Under the pieces are notes generated by a model. That model was not told the origin of the DNA. It was given only the letters and a program-made list of their open reading frames with translations, and ran no database searches. Positions 1 to 8,272 of a DNA stretch of 64,000 nt are shown here, piece after piece. The stretch lies in contig NC_014666.1 of NCBI RefSeq assembly GCF_000166135.1, forward strand, positions 3,038,001 to 3,102,000. The letters are read 5' to 3'. The translations under genes and the position numbers were made by a program. Each line of letters opens with the position of its first letter. Position 1 is the stretch's first letter. The DNA is from Pseudofrankia inefficax (GTDB lineage Bacteria; Actinomycetota; Actinomycetes; Frankiales; Frankiaceae).

Positions 1-2
1 CC

Positions 3-596
3 TCGATCTTCTCGTTCGTCGAGCTGGTGTGGGCCGAGTTCTGGGCGGACTTCCCGGACCTGCGGTTCTCCCTGACCGAGGGCGACATCGGCTGGGTGCC
101 GTACTTCCTGTGGCGCAGTGAGCACGTCCGGCGCCGCCACTCCGGCTGGACCAGGCCGGTCTTCCCCGCGGGGCTCGACGGCCCGGCGGACGTCTTCCGC
201 AGGCACATCCTGACCTGCTTCATCAGCGACACCGTCGGCCCGCGGCTGCTCGACTGGTTCGACGTCGACAACGTCTGCTGGGAGTCGGACTTCCCGCACT
301 CCGACTCCAGCTGGCCGAACGCGCCCGAGGACGTCCTGGCCAACCTCGGCGGCCTCCCCGACGAGACGATCAACAGGATCACCCACGAGAACGCCATGCG
401 GCACTTCCGGTTCGACCCGTTCGCGACCCGACCGCGGGAGCGGGCCACGGCCGGCGCGCTGCGCGCCGAGGCGACCGACGTCGACGTCGTCACCCGGGTC
501 GGCCGCCCGGCCAGCGAGCGTGACCTGGCGAGCTGGAAGCGCCTCACCACCCGCGCCGCGCCGCCGGCCGCCGCCGCGCCCGGACCTCGGGCCTAG
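3..596 (+). CDS. Amidohydrolase family protein (ACMSD-like), 5'-truncated by window edge
   Basis: The reading frame is open from base 3, so this is the C-terminal 197 residues of a gene that starts outside the window. It matches the amidohydrolase-2 (ACMSD-like decarboxylase/hydrolase) family: a stretch for the barrel strand with the sequence EGDIGWVPYFL, and a late SDFPHSDSSWP segment that carries the conserved metal-site Asp. It resembles the complete paralogue at 5048-6256, which has DYPHGDGTWP at the same place. It is the first gene of a forward operon: nine bases separate its stop from the CoA-transferase. The substrate is unknown; hydrolysis or non-oxidative decarboxylation of a ring-cleavage product is the family expectation. 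Confidence 0.85.
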   Translation, partial: SIFSFVELVWAEFWADFPDLRFSLTEGDIGWVPYFLWRSEHVRRRHSGWTRPVFPAGLDGPADVFRRHILTCFISDTVGPRLLDWFDVDNVCWESDFPHSDSSWPNAPEDVLANLGGLPDETINRITHENAMRHFRFDPFATRPRERATAGALRAEATDVDVVTRVGRPASERDLASWKRLTTRAAPPAAAAPGPRA

Positions 597-604
597 GCGC
601 CCGG

Positions 605-3109
605 ATGGCCCCCGACCGCGCCGCCCCGGCACAGCCTGCCGCTCCCCTTGCCGGCGTCCGCGTCCTGGAGCTCTCGACGCAGCTCGCCGGGCCCTACTGC
701 GGCAAGCTGTTCGCCGACGCGGGCGCCGACGTCGTGAAGGTCGAGCCGCCCGGCGCCGGCGACCCGCTGCGTGCCTGGTCCGCCTCGGGCGCACCGCTCG
801 ACGGTGATGGCGCGCTGTTCCGCTACCTCAACGCCTCGAAGCGGTCCGTCGCCGCCGAGCCCGACAGCCCACGGGTGCGCGGCCTGGCGGCGGCGGCCGA
901 CGTCGTCATCACCGGCGGCGCGCTCGCCGGCGGGAACCACGCCGGCCACGGCCTCGACGCCGCGGCCGTCCGGCGTCTGCACGCAGACAACCCGCGCGCC
1001 GTCGTCGTGTCCATCAGCCCGTTCGGCCTGGCCGGCCCGTGGACGGGCGCCGGCGCCGCGCACGGGTCCCAGCCACCGCGGGACCGGGCGGTGAACGAGT
1101 TCCTGCTGCAGGCGCTGTGCGGCTCGACCGCGGCCCGTGGCGAGCCGGACGCCGCCCCGCTGCAGGCGGGCGGCCGGATCGGGGAGTGGGCCGCCGGGGT
1201 CTACGCGGCGGTGGTGGGGCTCGCCGCGTTGCGCGGCGCCCGGCGCGACGGCGTCGGCGACCTGGTCGACCTCTCGATCCTCGAATGCATGACGATCATG
1301 ATGGGCGGCCTGTCGGTGGTCGGGCCGACCATCATGGGCGGCCCAGGACCCGGGGTCTCCGGCTCGCCCGGCCGGGTACCGGAGATCCCGTCGATCGTGC
1401 CGACCAAGGACGGGCTGGTCGGCTTCTGCACCATCACCGCCCAGCAGTTCCAGGACTTCCTGGTCCTCATCGAGCGGCCCGACCTGCTCGGCGACCGCGA
1501 CCTGGCGCTGCTCGCGCGCCGCCACGCCCGCCGCGACGAGTTCCTGGCCGCCGTCCACTCGTGGTCCACCCGGCACACCACCGACGAGATCGTGGAGCTC
1601 GCCGCCGGGCTGCGCATCCCGGTCACCCCCGTCGGGACGCCCTCCACGGTGACGACGATCGACCACTTCACCGCCCGCGGCGTCTTCGTCCCCAACCCGA
1701 GCGGCGGGTTCGCCCAGCCGCGCACGCCCTACCGGGTCGACGGGTTCCGCGGCCGGCCGCTCGTCGGTGCGCCCGCCCTGGGCGAGCACACCGACACCGT
1801 CGCCTGGGAACCCGGGCCGGCGCCGGTCCAGGCCGGCGCGGCGGCGCGGGAGCTGCCACTGGACGGGCTGCGGGTCCTCGACCTGACCGCGTTCTGGGCC
1901 GGTCCGTCCGCGACCATGCTGCTCGGCTCACTCGGAGCCGACGTCATCAAGGTCGAAGGGGTGACCAGGCCCGACGGCCTGCGGTTCGCCGGCGGCAAGC
2001 CGCCGACCGAGCCGAGCTGGTGGGAGTGGGGCACGATGTTCCTGGCCACGAACGCCAACAAGCGCGCGGTGAGCCTGGAGCTGTCGACCCGCGAGGGGCA
2101 GGATCTGGCCCAGCGCCTGATCGGCGCCTGCGACGTCGTCATCGAGAACTTCACGCCCAGGGTGCTGCCCAACCTCGGCCTCGACCGGGACGCGGTGCGC
2201 GCCGCGAACCCGGCCACGGTGCTCACCCGGATGCCGGCCTTCGGCCTGGACGGCCCGTGGCGCGACCGCACCGGCTTCGCCCAGACGATGGAGCAGGCCA
2301 GCGGCCTGGCCTGGCTCACCGGCACCCGCGACGGCCCGCCGGTGATCCCGCGCGGCGCGTGCGACCCGATCGCCGGCCTGCACGCCGCCTTCGCCACCCT
2401 GGTGGCGCTCACGGCGCGGGACCGCCCGGGCGGTGGCGGCGTCGGCGCGTTCGTCGAGGCGACCATGGTCGAGTCGGTCCTCAACGTCGCCGCCGAGCTG
2501 ACCGTCGAGCACTCGGCGTACGGCGCCTCGCTGCACCGCGACGGCAACCGCGGGCCGCTCGCCGCCCCGCAGGGCACCTACCACTGCTCACGCGACCCGG
2601 CGGGCCCCGACGTCTGGCTCGCGCTCGCGGTGACCGACGACGCCCAGTGGCCGCGGCTGTGCGCGGTGGCCGGTCGTCCGGACCTGGCCGCCGACCCGGG
2701 CCTGGCGACGCTCGCCGGCCGGCGGGCCACCCCCGCCCACGACCGCGTCGACGCGGCGCTGGCCGCCTGGGCCGCCGCGCTGCCCGACCGGGCGACCGGG
2801 CTCGCGGCGCTCGCCGAGGCCGGGGTCCCGGCCGCGCCCGTCACCCCGGCCGCCGCGCTGCTGGCCAACCCGCAGCTGGTGGCCCGGGGCTTCTTCGAGC
2901 GGCTGGCCCACCCGGTGGTCGGCGAGCACCCGATGCCCGGCGTCGCGTTCCGCCTCGCCAGCCATCCCGGCCCGTTGCTGCGCCGGCCGGCGCCGGTCTT
3001 CGGCCAGCACGACGACGAGGTGTACCGGGACCTGCTCGGCCTCACCCACCCGGAGATCGAGGGCCTGCGCGCACGGGGCGTCCTCGCCGACCGGCCGGCG
3101 GGCGTATGA
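605..3109 (+). CDS. Fused tandem CaiB/BaiF family III CoA-transferase
   Basis: At 834 residues this is about twice the usual family III CoA-transferase, because it holds two complete CaiB/BaiF modules. Module 1 begins near residue 15 (GVRVLELSTQLAGPYCGK) and module 2 near residue 420 (GLRVLDLTAFWAGPSATM); each is followed by the GADVVKVE or GADVIKVE signature. Such enzymes move CoA between carboxylic acids in the cytoplasm. At the place of the family catalytic Asp, module 1 appears to have Glu (GRIGEWAAG) while module 2 keeps Asp (GACDPIAGLHAA), so the two halves may not be equivalent. Its TGA overlaps the ATG of the PadR gene (ATGA), implying translational coupling. It probably activates the substrate of the neighbouring amidohydrolases and thiolase. 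Confidence 0.92.
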   Translation: MAPDRAAPAQPAAPLAGVRVLELSTQLAGPYCGKLFADAGADVVKVEPPGAGDPLRAWSASGAPLDGDGALFRYLNASKRSVAAEPDSPRVRGLAAAADVVITGGALAGGNHAGHGLDAAAVRRLHADNPRAVVVSISPFGLAGPWTGAGAAHGSQPPRDRAVNEFLLQALCGSTAARGEPDAAPLQAGGRIGEWAAGVYAAVVGLAALRGARRDGVGDLVDLSILECMTIMMGGLSVVGPTIMGGPGPGVSGSPGRVPEIPSIVPTKDGLVGFCTITAQQFQDFLVLIERPDLLGDRDLALLARRHARRDEFLAAVHSWSTRHTTDEIVELAAGLRIPVTPVGTPSTVTTIDHFTARGVFVPNPSGGFAQPRTPYRVDGFRGRPLVGAPALGEHTDTVAWEPGPAPVQAGAAARELPLDGLRVLDLTAFWAGPSATMLLGSLGADVIKVEGVTRPDGLRFAGGKPPTEPSWWEWGTMFLATNANKRAVSLELSTREGQDLAQRLIGACDVVIENFTPRVLPNLGLDRDAVRAANPATVLTRMPAFGLDGPWRDRTGFAQTMEQASGLAWLTGTRDGPPVIPRGACDPIAGLHAAFATLVALTARDRPGGGGVGAFVEATMVESVLNVAAELTVEHSAYGASLHRDGNRGPLAAPQGTYHCSRDPAGPDVWLALAVTDDAQWPRLCAVAGRPDLAADPGLATLAGRRATPAHDRVDAALAAWAAALPDRATGLAALAEAGVPAAPVTPAAALLANPQLVARGFFERLAHPVVGEHPMPGVAFRLASHPGPLLRRPAPVFGQHDDEVYRDLLGLTHPEIEGLRARGVLADRPAGV

Positions 3110-3888
3110 CCGGCCCACGGCCAGACGTCGGCCCCGACGCCGCCGACGAGGAAGGCGCGGCCACCCCGGGCGGTCTGCCCGCGACGGCCTACGCCGTGCT
3201 CGGGCAGCTGGCGGTGGCCGACGTGCCGCTGTCGCCGGTCGAGCTGAAGACGCGGGCCGACTTCAGCCTGCGCTTCTTCTACTGGGCGCCGGCGATCAGC
3301 CACATCCGCAAGGAGCTGGCCCGGCTGGAGCAACTCGGCCTGGTGACGTCCAGCCCGGCGCCGGGCCGCGGGCTGCGGCGCACCCTCGTCCACGAGATCA
3401 CGCCCGCGGGTCGCGCGGTGCTGCGCGACTGGCTGCACCGGACACCCGACGACGAGCCGGTGGTGATCAAGCACCCGGTGCTGCTGCGGGTGTGGCTGGC
3501 CGGCGAGAGCGACGACCCGGACCGGGTCGTGGAGATCCTCGACCACCACCTGGCCCAGACCCGGGCCGCCATCGACGAGCTGCGCTGGGGCCGGCGGCGG
3601 GCCCGCGAGGTCCGGCTGGCCGATCGGCCCGAGCTGCGCTACTCGGGCGCGGTCGGCGACTACGTGCTGCGCCGGATGTACGCGGAGCTGGCGAATATCA
3701 CCCAGCTGCGGGACGAGCTCGCCGCGCTGCCCACCACGCCCCGGCCGCCGTTCGCCGGCCCGCCGCCGCTGCACGACTACGCCGCCGATCCGCCGGCCCC
3801 GAGCGCCGGCCCCGAGACCACCGTCCGCGACAACGCTGACGACGCTGCCGCCCGAGGCCCCGTCGTCGGCGACGAGGAGGGGAGCTGA
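3106..3888 (+). CDS. PadR family transcriptional regulator
   Basis: This 260-residue protein begins with a winged-helix domain (about residues 25-100, LPATAYAVLGQLAVADVPLS) in PadR style. An alpha-helical C-terminal part follows (about 105-210, with a HHLAQTRAAIDELRWG helix) as in PadR proteins with a C-terminal dimerisation domain, then a Pro/Ala-rich tail. The ATG at 3106 overlaps the stop of the CoA-transferase; the frame stays open far upstream, but that part is only a shadow of the CoA-transferase. PadR proteins usually repress genes for aromatic or toxic acids and release DNA on ligand binding. Its place inside the operon suggests it controls this operon. Confidence 0.88.
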   Translation: MTGPRPDVGPDAADEEGAATPGGLPATAYAVLGQLAVADVPLSPVELKTRADFSLRFFYWAPAISHIRKELARLEQLGLVTSSPAPGRGLRRTLVHEITPAGRAVLRDWLHRTPDDEPVVIKHPVLLRVWLAGESDDPDRVVEILDHHLAQTRAAIDELRWGRRRAREVRLADRPELRYSGAVGDYVLRRMYAELANITQLRDELAALPTTPRPPFAGPPPLHDYAADPPAPSAGPETTVRDNADDAAARGPVVGDEEGS

Positions 3889-3890
3889 CC

Positions 3891-5051
3891 ATGCCGTCGA
3901 GGCCGGCCGTGATCGTCGGCGCCTACAACACCGTCCAGGCCCGCCAGCTGCCCGGCGAGACGTCTGCCAGCCTGCTGTTGGACGCCGTCGGCGGCGTGCT
4001 GGCCGACGCTGGTCTGGCCCTCGGCGACGTGGACGGCGTGAGCGCCCCGGGCATGGGCGGTGCGGTCGTCTACGACCTGGGTCTGGGCCCGGCGTGGCAG
4101 GGCGCCCAGCCCGGCATCGGGGCGGTGCTGGAGGCCGCGGCGGCGATCGCCGGCGGCCAGGCGGACTGCGTGCTGGTCGTCTCCGCCGAGGCGGGCACCT
4201 ACACCGAGCACACCGCGACCGCGCCGTGGACCCGTCCCGAGAACGAGTTCGTCATCCCGTGGGGGATGTTCACGGCCGCCGAGTTCGCCCTCATCGCCCG
4301 GCGCCACATGACCCAGTACGGAACGACCCCCGAGCAGCTCGCCGCCGTCGCGGCGACGATCCGCAACAACGGCCACGCGAACCCGGCGGCCGTCTACGCG
4401 GGCCGCGGCCCGTTCACGCCCGCCGACGTGCTCGCCTCCCGCCTGGTCGCGGACCCGTTCCACCTGCTGGACTGCTCGACGACCTCGGAGGGCGGCTGCG
4501 CCCTGCTGCTGACCACCGCCGAGCGGGCGGCCGACCTGCGCCGGGCCCCGGTCCATGTCCTGTCGGGCGGCTCCGACCACCTCGGGCCGAGCTACCGCTA
4601 CCCGCCGGCGTGGGACCACGTCGGGCGGCGCCCGGACGCACCCGTCAACGGCCTTGTCGGGCGGCGCGCGTTCGAGCGCGCGCTGGCGAACGCGGGCCTG
4701 TGCCGCGACGACGTCGACGTCCTGGAGCTTTACGACCCGTTCTCGTTCGAGATCATCCGCCAGCTGGAGGCGTTCGGGTTCTGCGGCCCGGGGGAGGGCG
4801 GGCCGTTCGTCGCGGACGGCCACATCGCCATCGACGGCAGCCACCCGGTGACGACCGACGGCGGCACCCTGTCGTTCAGCCACGCGGGCTCGTCCGTCCA
4901 GATGCTCCAGCGGGTCATCCGGGGCGTCGAGCAGCTGCGCGGCGACTGCGGCCCCGCGCTCCAGGTTCCCGATGCAGACGTCGCCCTGTGCACCGCCGGC
5001 GGTGCCGGCGCCCTCTTCCTCACCCTCGTCCTGCTGGGGAGGCACCCGTGA
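3891..5051 (+). CDS. Thiolase-like lipid-transfer protein (SCP2-thiolase/Ltp type), lacks nucleophilic Cys
   Basis: The 386-residue protein has a thiolase fold of the lipid-transfer type: RNNGHANPAA, DCSTTSEGGCALLLT, ELYDPFSFEIIRQLE and a C-terminal LCTAGGAGA. Where a true thiolase has its nucleophilic Cys (NxxCxSG), this one reads QPGIGAVLEAA, so Claisen thiolysis is unlikely. Relatives (Ltp2) act as retro-aldolases on acyl-CoAs with a DUF35/OB-fold partner; no DUF35 gene lies within this operon. The start has two bases between the upstream stop and ATG, and the 3' end overlaps the next gene (GTGA at 5048). An aldol cleavage of a beta-hydroxyacyl-CoA made by the operon is plausible. Confidence 0.8.
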   Translation: MPSRPAVIVGAYNTVQARQLPGETSASLLLDAVGGVLADAGLALGDVDGVSAPGMGGAVVYDLGLGPAWQGAQPGIGAVLEAAAAIAGGQADCVLVVSAEAGTYTEHTATAPWTRPENEFVIPWGMFTAAEFALIARRHMTQYGTTPEQLAAVAATIRNNGHANPAAVYAGRGPFTPADVLASRLVADPFHLLDCSTTSEGGCALLLTTAERAADLRRAPVHVLSGGSDHLGPSYRYPPAWDHVGRRPDAPVNGLVGRRAFERALANAGLCRDDVDVLELYDPFSFEIIRQLEAFGFCGPGEGGPFVADGHIAIDGSHPVTTDGGTLSFSHAGSSVQMLQRVIRGVEQLRGDCGPALQVPDADVALCTAGGAGALFLTLVLLGRHP

Positions 5052-6256
5052 CCACCCTCGTTCCCGCGCCCCTGGATCCCGCCCTCTTCCTGCCGGAGCC
5101 CGAGGCCCGGCCGGTCCGCTACACCGTCATCTCGGTCGACGACCACGTGGTCGAGCCGCCGCACCTGTTCGCCGGGCGGGTGCCGGCCCGGTTCGCGGAC
5201 GCGGCGCCGCGGATCGTCGAGACCGACCGAGGCCACCAGGTCTGGCGGTTCGAGGACGCGACGTTCACCCAGGTCGGCATGAACGCCGTCGCCGGCCGGC
5301 GGCCCGAGACGGTGAAGGTCGAGCCGTTCCGGTTCGAGCAGATGCGCCCCGGCTGCTACGACATCCACGCCCGGGTGAAGGACATGGACCTGGGCGGCGT
5401 GTGGGCCTCGGTCAACTTCCCGTCGCAGATCACCGGGTTCTGCGGCCGGGTCTTCTTCGGCGCCCGCGACCAGGAGCTGGGCCTTGCCTGCGTGCGGGCC
5501 TGGAACGACTGGCTGTACGAGGAGTGGTTCCAGGCCTACCCGGAGCGGGTCGTGCCGATGGGTATCGCGTTCCTGTCGGACCCGGAGCTCGCCGTCGCCG
5601 AGATCCGGCGCAACGCCGAGCGCGGGTTCACCGCCGTCACGTTCCCGGAGCGCCCGCATCGCGTCGGCCTGCCGTCGCTGTGGGACACCGACCACTGGGA
5701 CCCGATCATGCGGGCCTGTGTCGACACCCAGACCGTCATCACCCTGCACGTCGGCAGCGCCGGCCTGGAGGAGAGGCCTCCGGGCGCGCCCGGCCTGCAG
5801 CTGGGCGCGACCCTGTTCGGCCAGGCCTCGCTGACCGCGTGCGCCGAGTGGCTGTGGTCCGGCTACCCGGCCCGGCTCCCGGCCCTGAAGATCGCGATGA
5901 GCGAGGGCGGGATCGGCTGGGTCGCGATGCTGCTCGACCGGCTCGACAACCTGGTCGACCGCTCCGGCTACGGCACGGGCTGGGACACCCGGCCGGCCGA
6001 CGTGCTGCGCCGCAACTTCTGGTTCTGCACCCTCGATGACCCGTCGACCATCGACACCCGCCACCGGATCGGGGTCGAGAACATCATGGTCGAGACCGAC
6101 TACCCGCACGGCGACGGGACCTGGCCGGACACGCAGCGGCTGCTGGCCGACGTCTGGGGCCACATCCCGCCGGCCGAGATCCGGGCGATGTGCTGCGAGA
6201 ACGCGGCCGCGCTGTTCCGTCACCCGTTGCCGCCGACCGTGCTGCCGGCCGACTGA
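5048..6256 (+). CDS. Amidohydrolase family protein (ACMSD-like)
   Basis: This 402-residue protein starts at GTG 5048, overlapping the TGA of the thiolase homologue, so the two are probably coupled. An N-terminal VDDHVVEPPHLF (Asp31-His33) stands where this family binds metal. LHVGSAG supplies a barrel His, KIAMSEGGIGW is a family signature, and ETDYPHGDGTWP near residue 360 gives the late metal Asp. The family includes hydrolases and metal-dependent decarboxylases of aromatic or cyclic acids. It is a close relative of the truncated protein at 3-596, so the operon encodes two paralogues that may act on successive or alternative intermediates. Confidence 0.9.
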   Translation: MTTLVPAPLDPALFLPEPEARPVRYTVISVDDHVVEPPHLFAGRVPARFADAAPRIVETDRGHQVWRFEDATFTQVGMNAVAGRRPETVKVEPFRFEQMRPGCYDIHARVKDMDLGGVWASVNFPSQITGFCGRVFFGARDQELGLACVRAWNDWLYEEWFQAYPERVVPMGIAFLSDPELAVAEIRRNAERGFTAVTFPERPHRVGLPSLWDTDHWDPIMRACVDTQTVITLHVGSAGLEERPPGAPGLQLGATLFGQASLTACAEWLWSGYPARLPALKIAMSEGGIGWVAMLLDRLDNLVDRSGYGTGWDTRPADVLRRNFWFCTLDDPSTIDTRHRIGVENIMVETDYPHGDGTWPDTQRLLADVWGHIPPAEIRAMCCENAAALFRHPLPPTVLPAD

Positions 6257-6267
6257 AGGGCAGACCC

Positions 6268-7011
6268 ATGACGTTCGTCCCGACGGCCGAGAAGCTGATG
6301 CCGGAGCTCACCACCCGGGAGGAGATCGCCTTACTCGCCCGCGCCCTGTGGCGGGAGGGCTACAACGATCATCTCGCCGGGCACATCACCGCGCTGCAGC
6401 CTGACGGCACCCTGCTGTGCAACCCGTGGCTGGTCCGCTGGGACGAGCTGCGCCCCGAACAGGTCATCCGCATCGACCTCGCCGGGAACCTGGTCGAGGG
6501 CGACTGGCCCGTGCCGCTCGGCATCCCGCTGCACCTCGCGCTGCATGCCGCCCGTGCCGACGTCACCTGGGCCGTGCACAACCATCCGCTGTTCGGCACG
6601 GTCTGGGCCGACCTCGGCGAGATCCCGCCGATCTACGACCAGAGCTCGGCCCTCGGCGGCGGTGGCGACCTCGTTCTGGTCAACGAGTACTCCGGCCCGG
6701 TCAACGACGCCGCCACCGCGCGCAGCGCAGTCGACGCCATGAACGGCGGCCATCTCGCGCTGCTCGCCGGCCATGGCGTGTTCGTCCTCGGCGGCTCGGC
6801 CCGAGCCGTCTTCCAGCGCGCCGTCGCCCTCGAACAGCGCTGCCAGCGCGCCTGGCACGTCCGGGCGGCGGGCGGGACCCCGACCCCGGTGTTACCGGCC
6901 GGCTTCCTGAACCACCTGAAGGCCTCCGACGGCAACGGCTTCCTCGGCTTCTGGGAGTCCGCCGTCCGCGCCGAGCTCCGCGCAGACCCAACCCTCCTCG
7001 ACCCCCGCTGA
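6268..7011 (+). CDS. Class II aldolase/adducin family protein
   Basis: At 247 residues this is the usual size for class II aldolases (fuculose-phosphate aldolase type), which use Zn to cleave or form aldols. WAVHNHPLF and LLAGHGVFVLG supply the metal-binding histidines; GYNDHLAGHIT is the N-terminal signature. ATG 6268 was chosen over upstream in-frame codons because it follows a GAAGGG ribosome site by eight bases and comes just after the stop of the amidohydrolase. It closes the forward operon. It has two TTA leucine codons (6331 and 6892), rare in this base composition and possibly tying translation to the TTA-reading tRNA. The family also includes dehydratases and decarboxylases, so the reaction is open. 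Confidence 0.88.
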   Translation: MTFVPTAEKLMPELTTREEIALLARALWREGYNDHLAGHITALQPDGTLLCNPWLVRWDELRPEQVIRIDLAGNLVEGDWPVPLGIPLHLALHAARADVTWAVHNHPLFGTVWADLGEIPPIYDQSSALGGGGDLVLVNEYSGPVNDAATARSAVDAMNGGHLALLAGHGVFVLGGSARAVFQRAVALEQRCQRAWHVRAAGGTPTPVLPAGFLNHLKASDGNGFLGFWESAVRAELRADPTLLDPR

Positions 7012-7057
7012 CGCCCGAACACATCGCGATGTTGCGGACGGTCGTCAGGAGCCGTCG

Positions 7058-8272
7058 CTACCAGGTGATGGGTAGGCGTTCGGGGTAGCGCCAGATGGAG
7101 CCGGCGTGCCAGGGGACTTCCTCGGGGGGCACCGCCAGGCGCAGGGCCGGGAAGCGGGCCAGCAGGGCTTCGAGGGAGAGGCGCAGCTCGGCGCGGGCGA
7201 GGCTGGCTCCGGCGCAGTAGTGGGTGCCGTGGCCGAAGGTCAGGTGGGTCGCGGGCCGGTACCGCTGGAGGTCCAGCTGGTCCGGGTTCTGGTACACGTC
7301 CGGGTCGCGGTTGGCCGCCAGGTAGGAGACGTGGACGGCGTCGCCGGCGTGGATCGTCACGCCGCCGAGCTCGACGTCCTCGGTCGCGATCCGGGCGATG
7401 CCGACGCCCCGGCGGAACGGGATGAAGCGCAGCAGCTCCTCGACGGCGGGTTCCAGCAGGCTGGGGCGGGCGCGCAGCAACGCGAGCTGCTCGGGGTGGG
7501 TGAGCAGCGTGTAGAGGATGTTGCTGAGCTGGTAGGTGCTGGTGTCGTGGCCACTGATGGTGAGGACCATCGACATCACCGCCAGCTCGGTGTCGCCCAG
7601 CAGCTCGTCGCCGTCGCGGGCCAGGGCCAGGGTGCTGATCAGGTCGTCGCCCGGCCGGGCGCGCCGACGCGCGGTGAGTTCCAGGAAATAGGCGCGCAGG
7701 GCTGCCTTCGCCTCGCGGGTCGGGCCGGGGCCCGCGCCGGTCGACATGAGCGTGACCACCAGGTCCCGCAGGCGCCGCTGGTCGCCGTCGGGGATGGCCA
7801 TGATCTCGCAGATCGTGGTGAGGGGCAGGCGCGCGGCGAACAGCCGGGCGAAGTCGGCGGGGGCGCCGTGGGCGCCGATGTCGTCGAGGAGCCGGGCCAC
7901 GACCGCGCGGATCCTCGGCGTCATCCGCTCGATCTGGGCCGCGGTGAACCCCTGCGCGACCAGGCGTCGCAGCCGGGTGTGCCCGGGGGGATCCATCAGG
8001 TTGACCGCCTCGGCCTGGGCGATCGGCTCGGGCGTCATCCGCGGCAGGTCCCGGCCGATCCCCGCCGCGCGGCTGAAGCGGTGGTCCGTCACGACCGTCC
8101 GGACGTCGTCGTAGCGGGTCACCAGCCAGGCCCAGCCCTGGCCGTGGGACATGCTGATCCGGGTGACGGGCTCCTCGTCGCGCAGCTGGCGCAGCAGCGG
8201 GTCGAACTCCAGCGCCTCCAGGTGGCCGAACGGGCAGTGCCGTGCCCGCGGCTGGGTCTCGGTCGTCATCAC
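7058..8272 (-). CDS. Cytochrome P450 paired with RppA (pigment tailoring)
   Basis: This 404-residue soluble P450 has the I-helix SGHDTST (about 240-246), EELLR for the ExxR motif (about 278-282) and a haem loop FGHGTHYCAG with axial Cys353. Its start overlaps the rppA stop: GTG 8272 or ATG 8269 within a GTGATGA string, so the two genes are translationally coupled. In Streptomyces, P450s next to rppA (P450-mel, CYP158 type) couple the naphthol or flaviolin products of RppA into dark pigments. The same role is inferred here from context, not from residue-level assignment to that subfamily. Confidence 0.92.
   Translation of the reverse strand: MMTTETQPRARHCPFGHLEALEFDPLLRQLRDEEPVTRISMSHGQGWAWLVTRYDDVRTVVTDHRFSRAAGIGRDLPRMTPEPIAQAEAVNLMDPPGHTRLRRLVAQGFTAAQIERMTPRIRAVVARLLDDIGAHGAPADFARLFAARLPLTTICEIMAIPDGDQRRLRDLVVTLMSTGAGPGPTREAKAALRAYFLELTARRRARPGDDLISTLALARDGDELLGDTELAVMSMVLTISGHDTSTYQLSNILYTLLTHPEQLALLRARPSLLEPAVEELLRFIPFRRGVGIARIATEDVELGGVTIHAGDAVHVSYLAANRDPDVYQNPDQLDLQRYRPATHLTFGHGTHYCAGASLARAELRLSLEALLARFPALRLAVPPEEVPWHAGSIWRYPERLPITW

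Noticed and set aside
593-1789. Long reverse open frame antisense to the CoA-transferase
   Set aside because: The protein is low in hydrophobic order, rich in Gly, Arg, Asp and Ala, and mirrors the forward gene; high GC keeps antisense frames open.
1039-3105. Upstream part of the frame that contains the PadR gene
   Set aside because: It overlaps the CoA-transferase fully and is Arg/Pro-rich; the real protein begins at the ATGA overlap at 3106.
7018-7036. Short palindrome ACATCGCGATGT between convergent genes as a terminator
   Set aside because: The stem is only six base pairs with no loop allowance or U-tract; it is too weak to claim.
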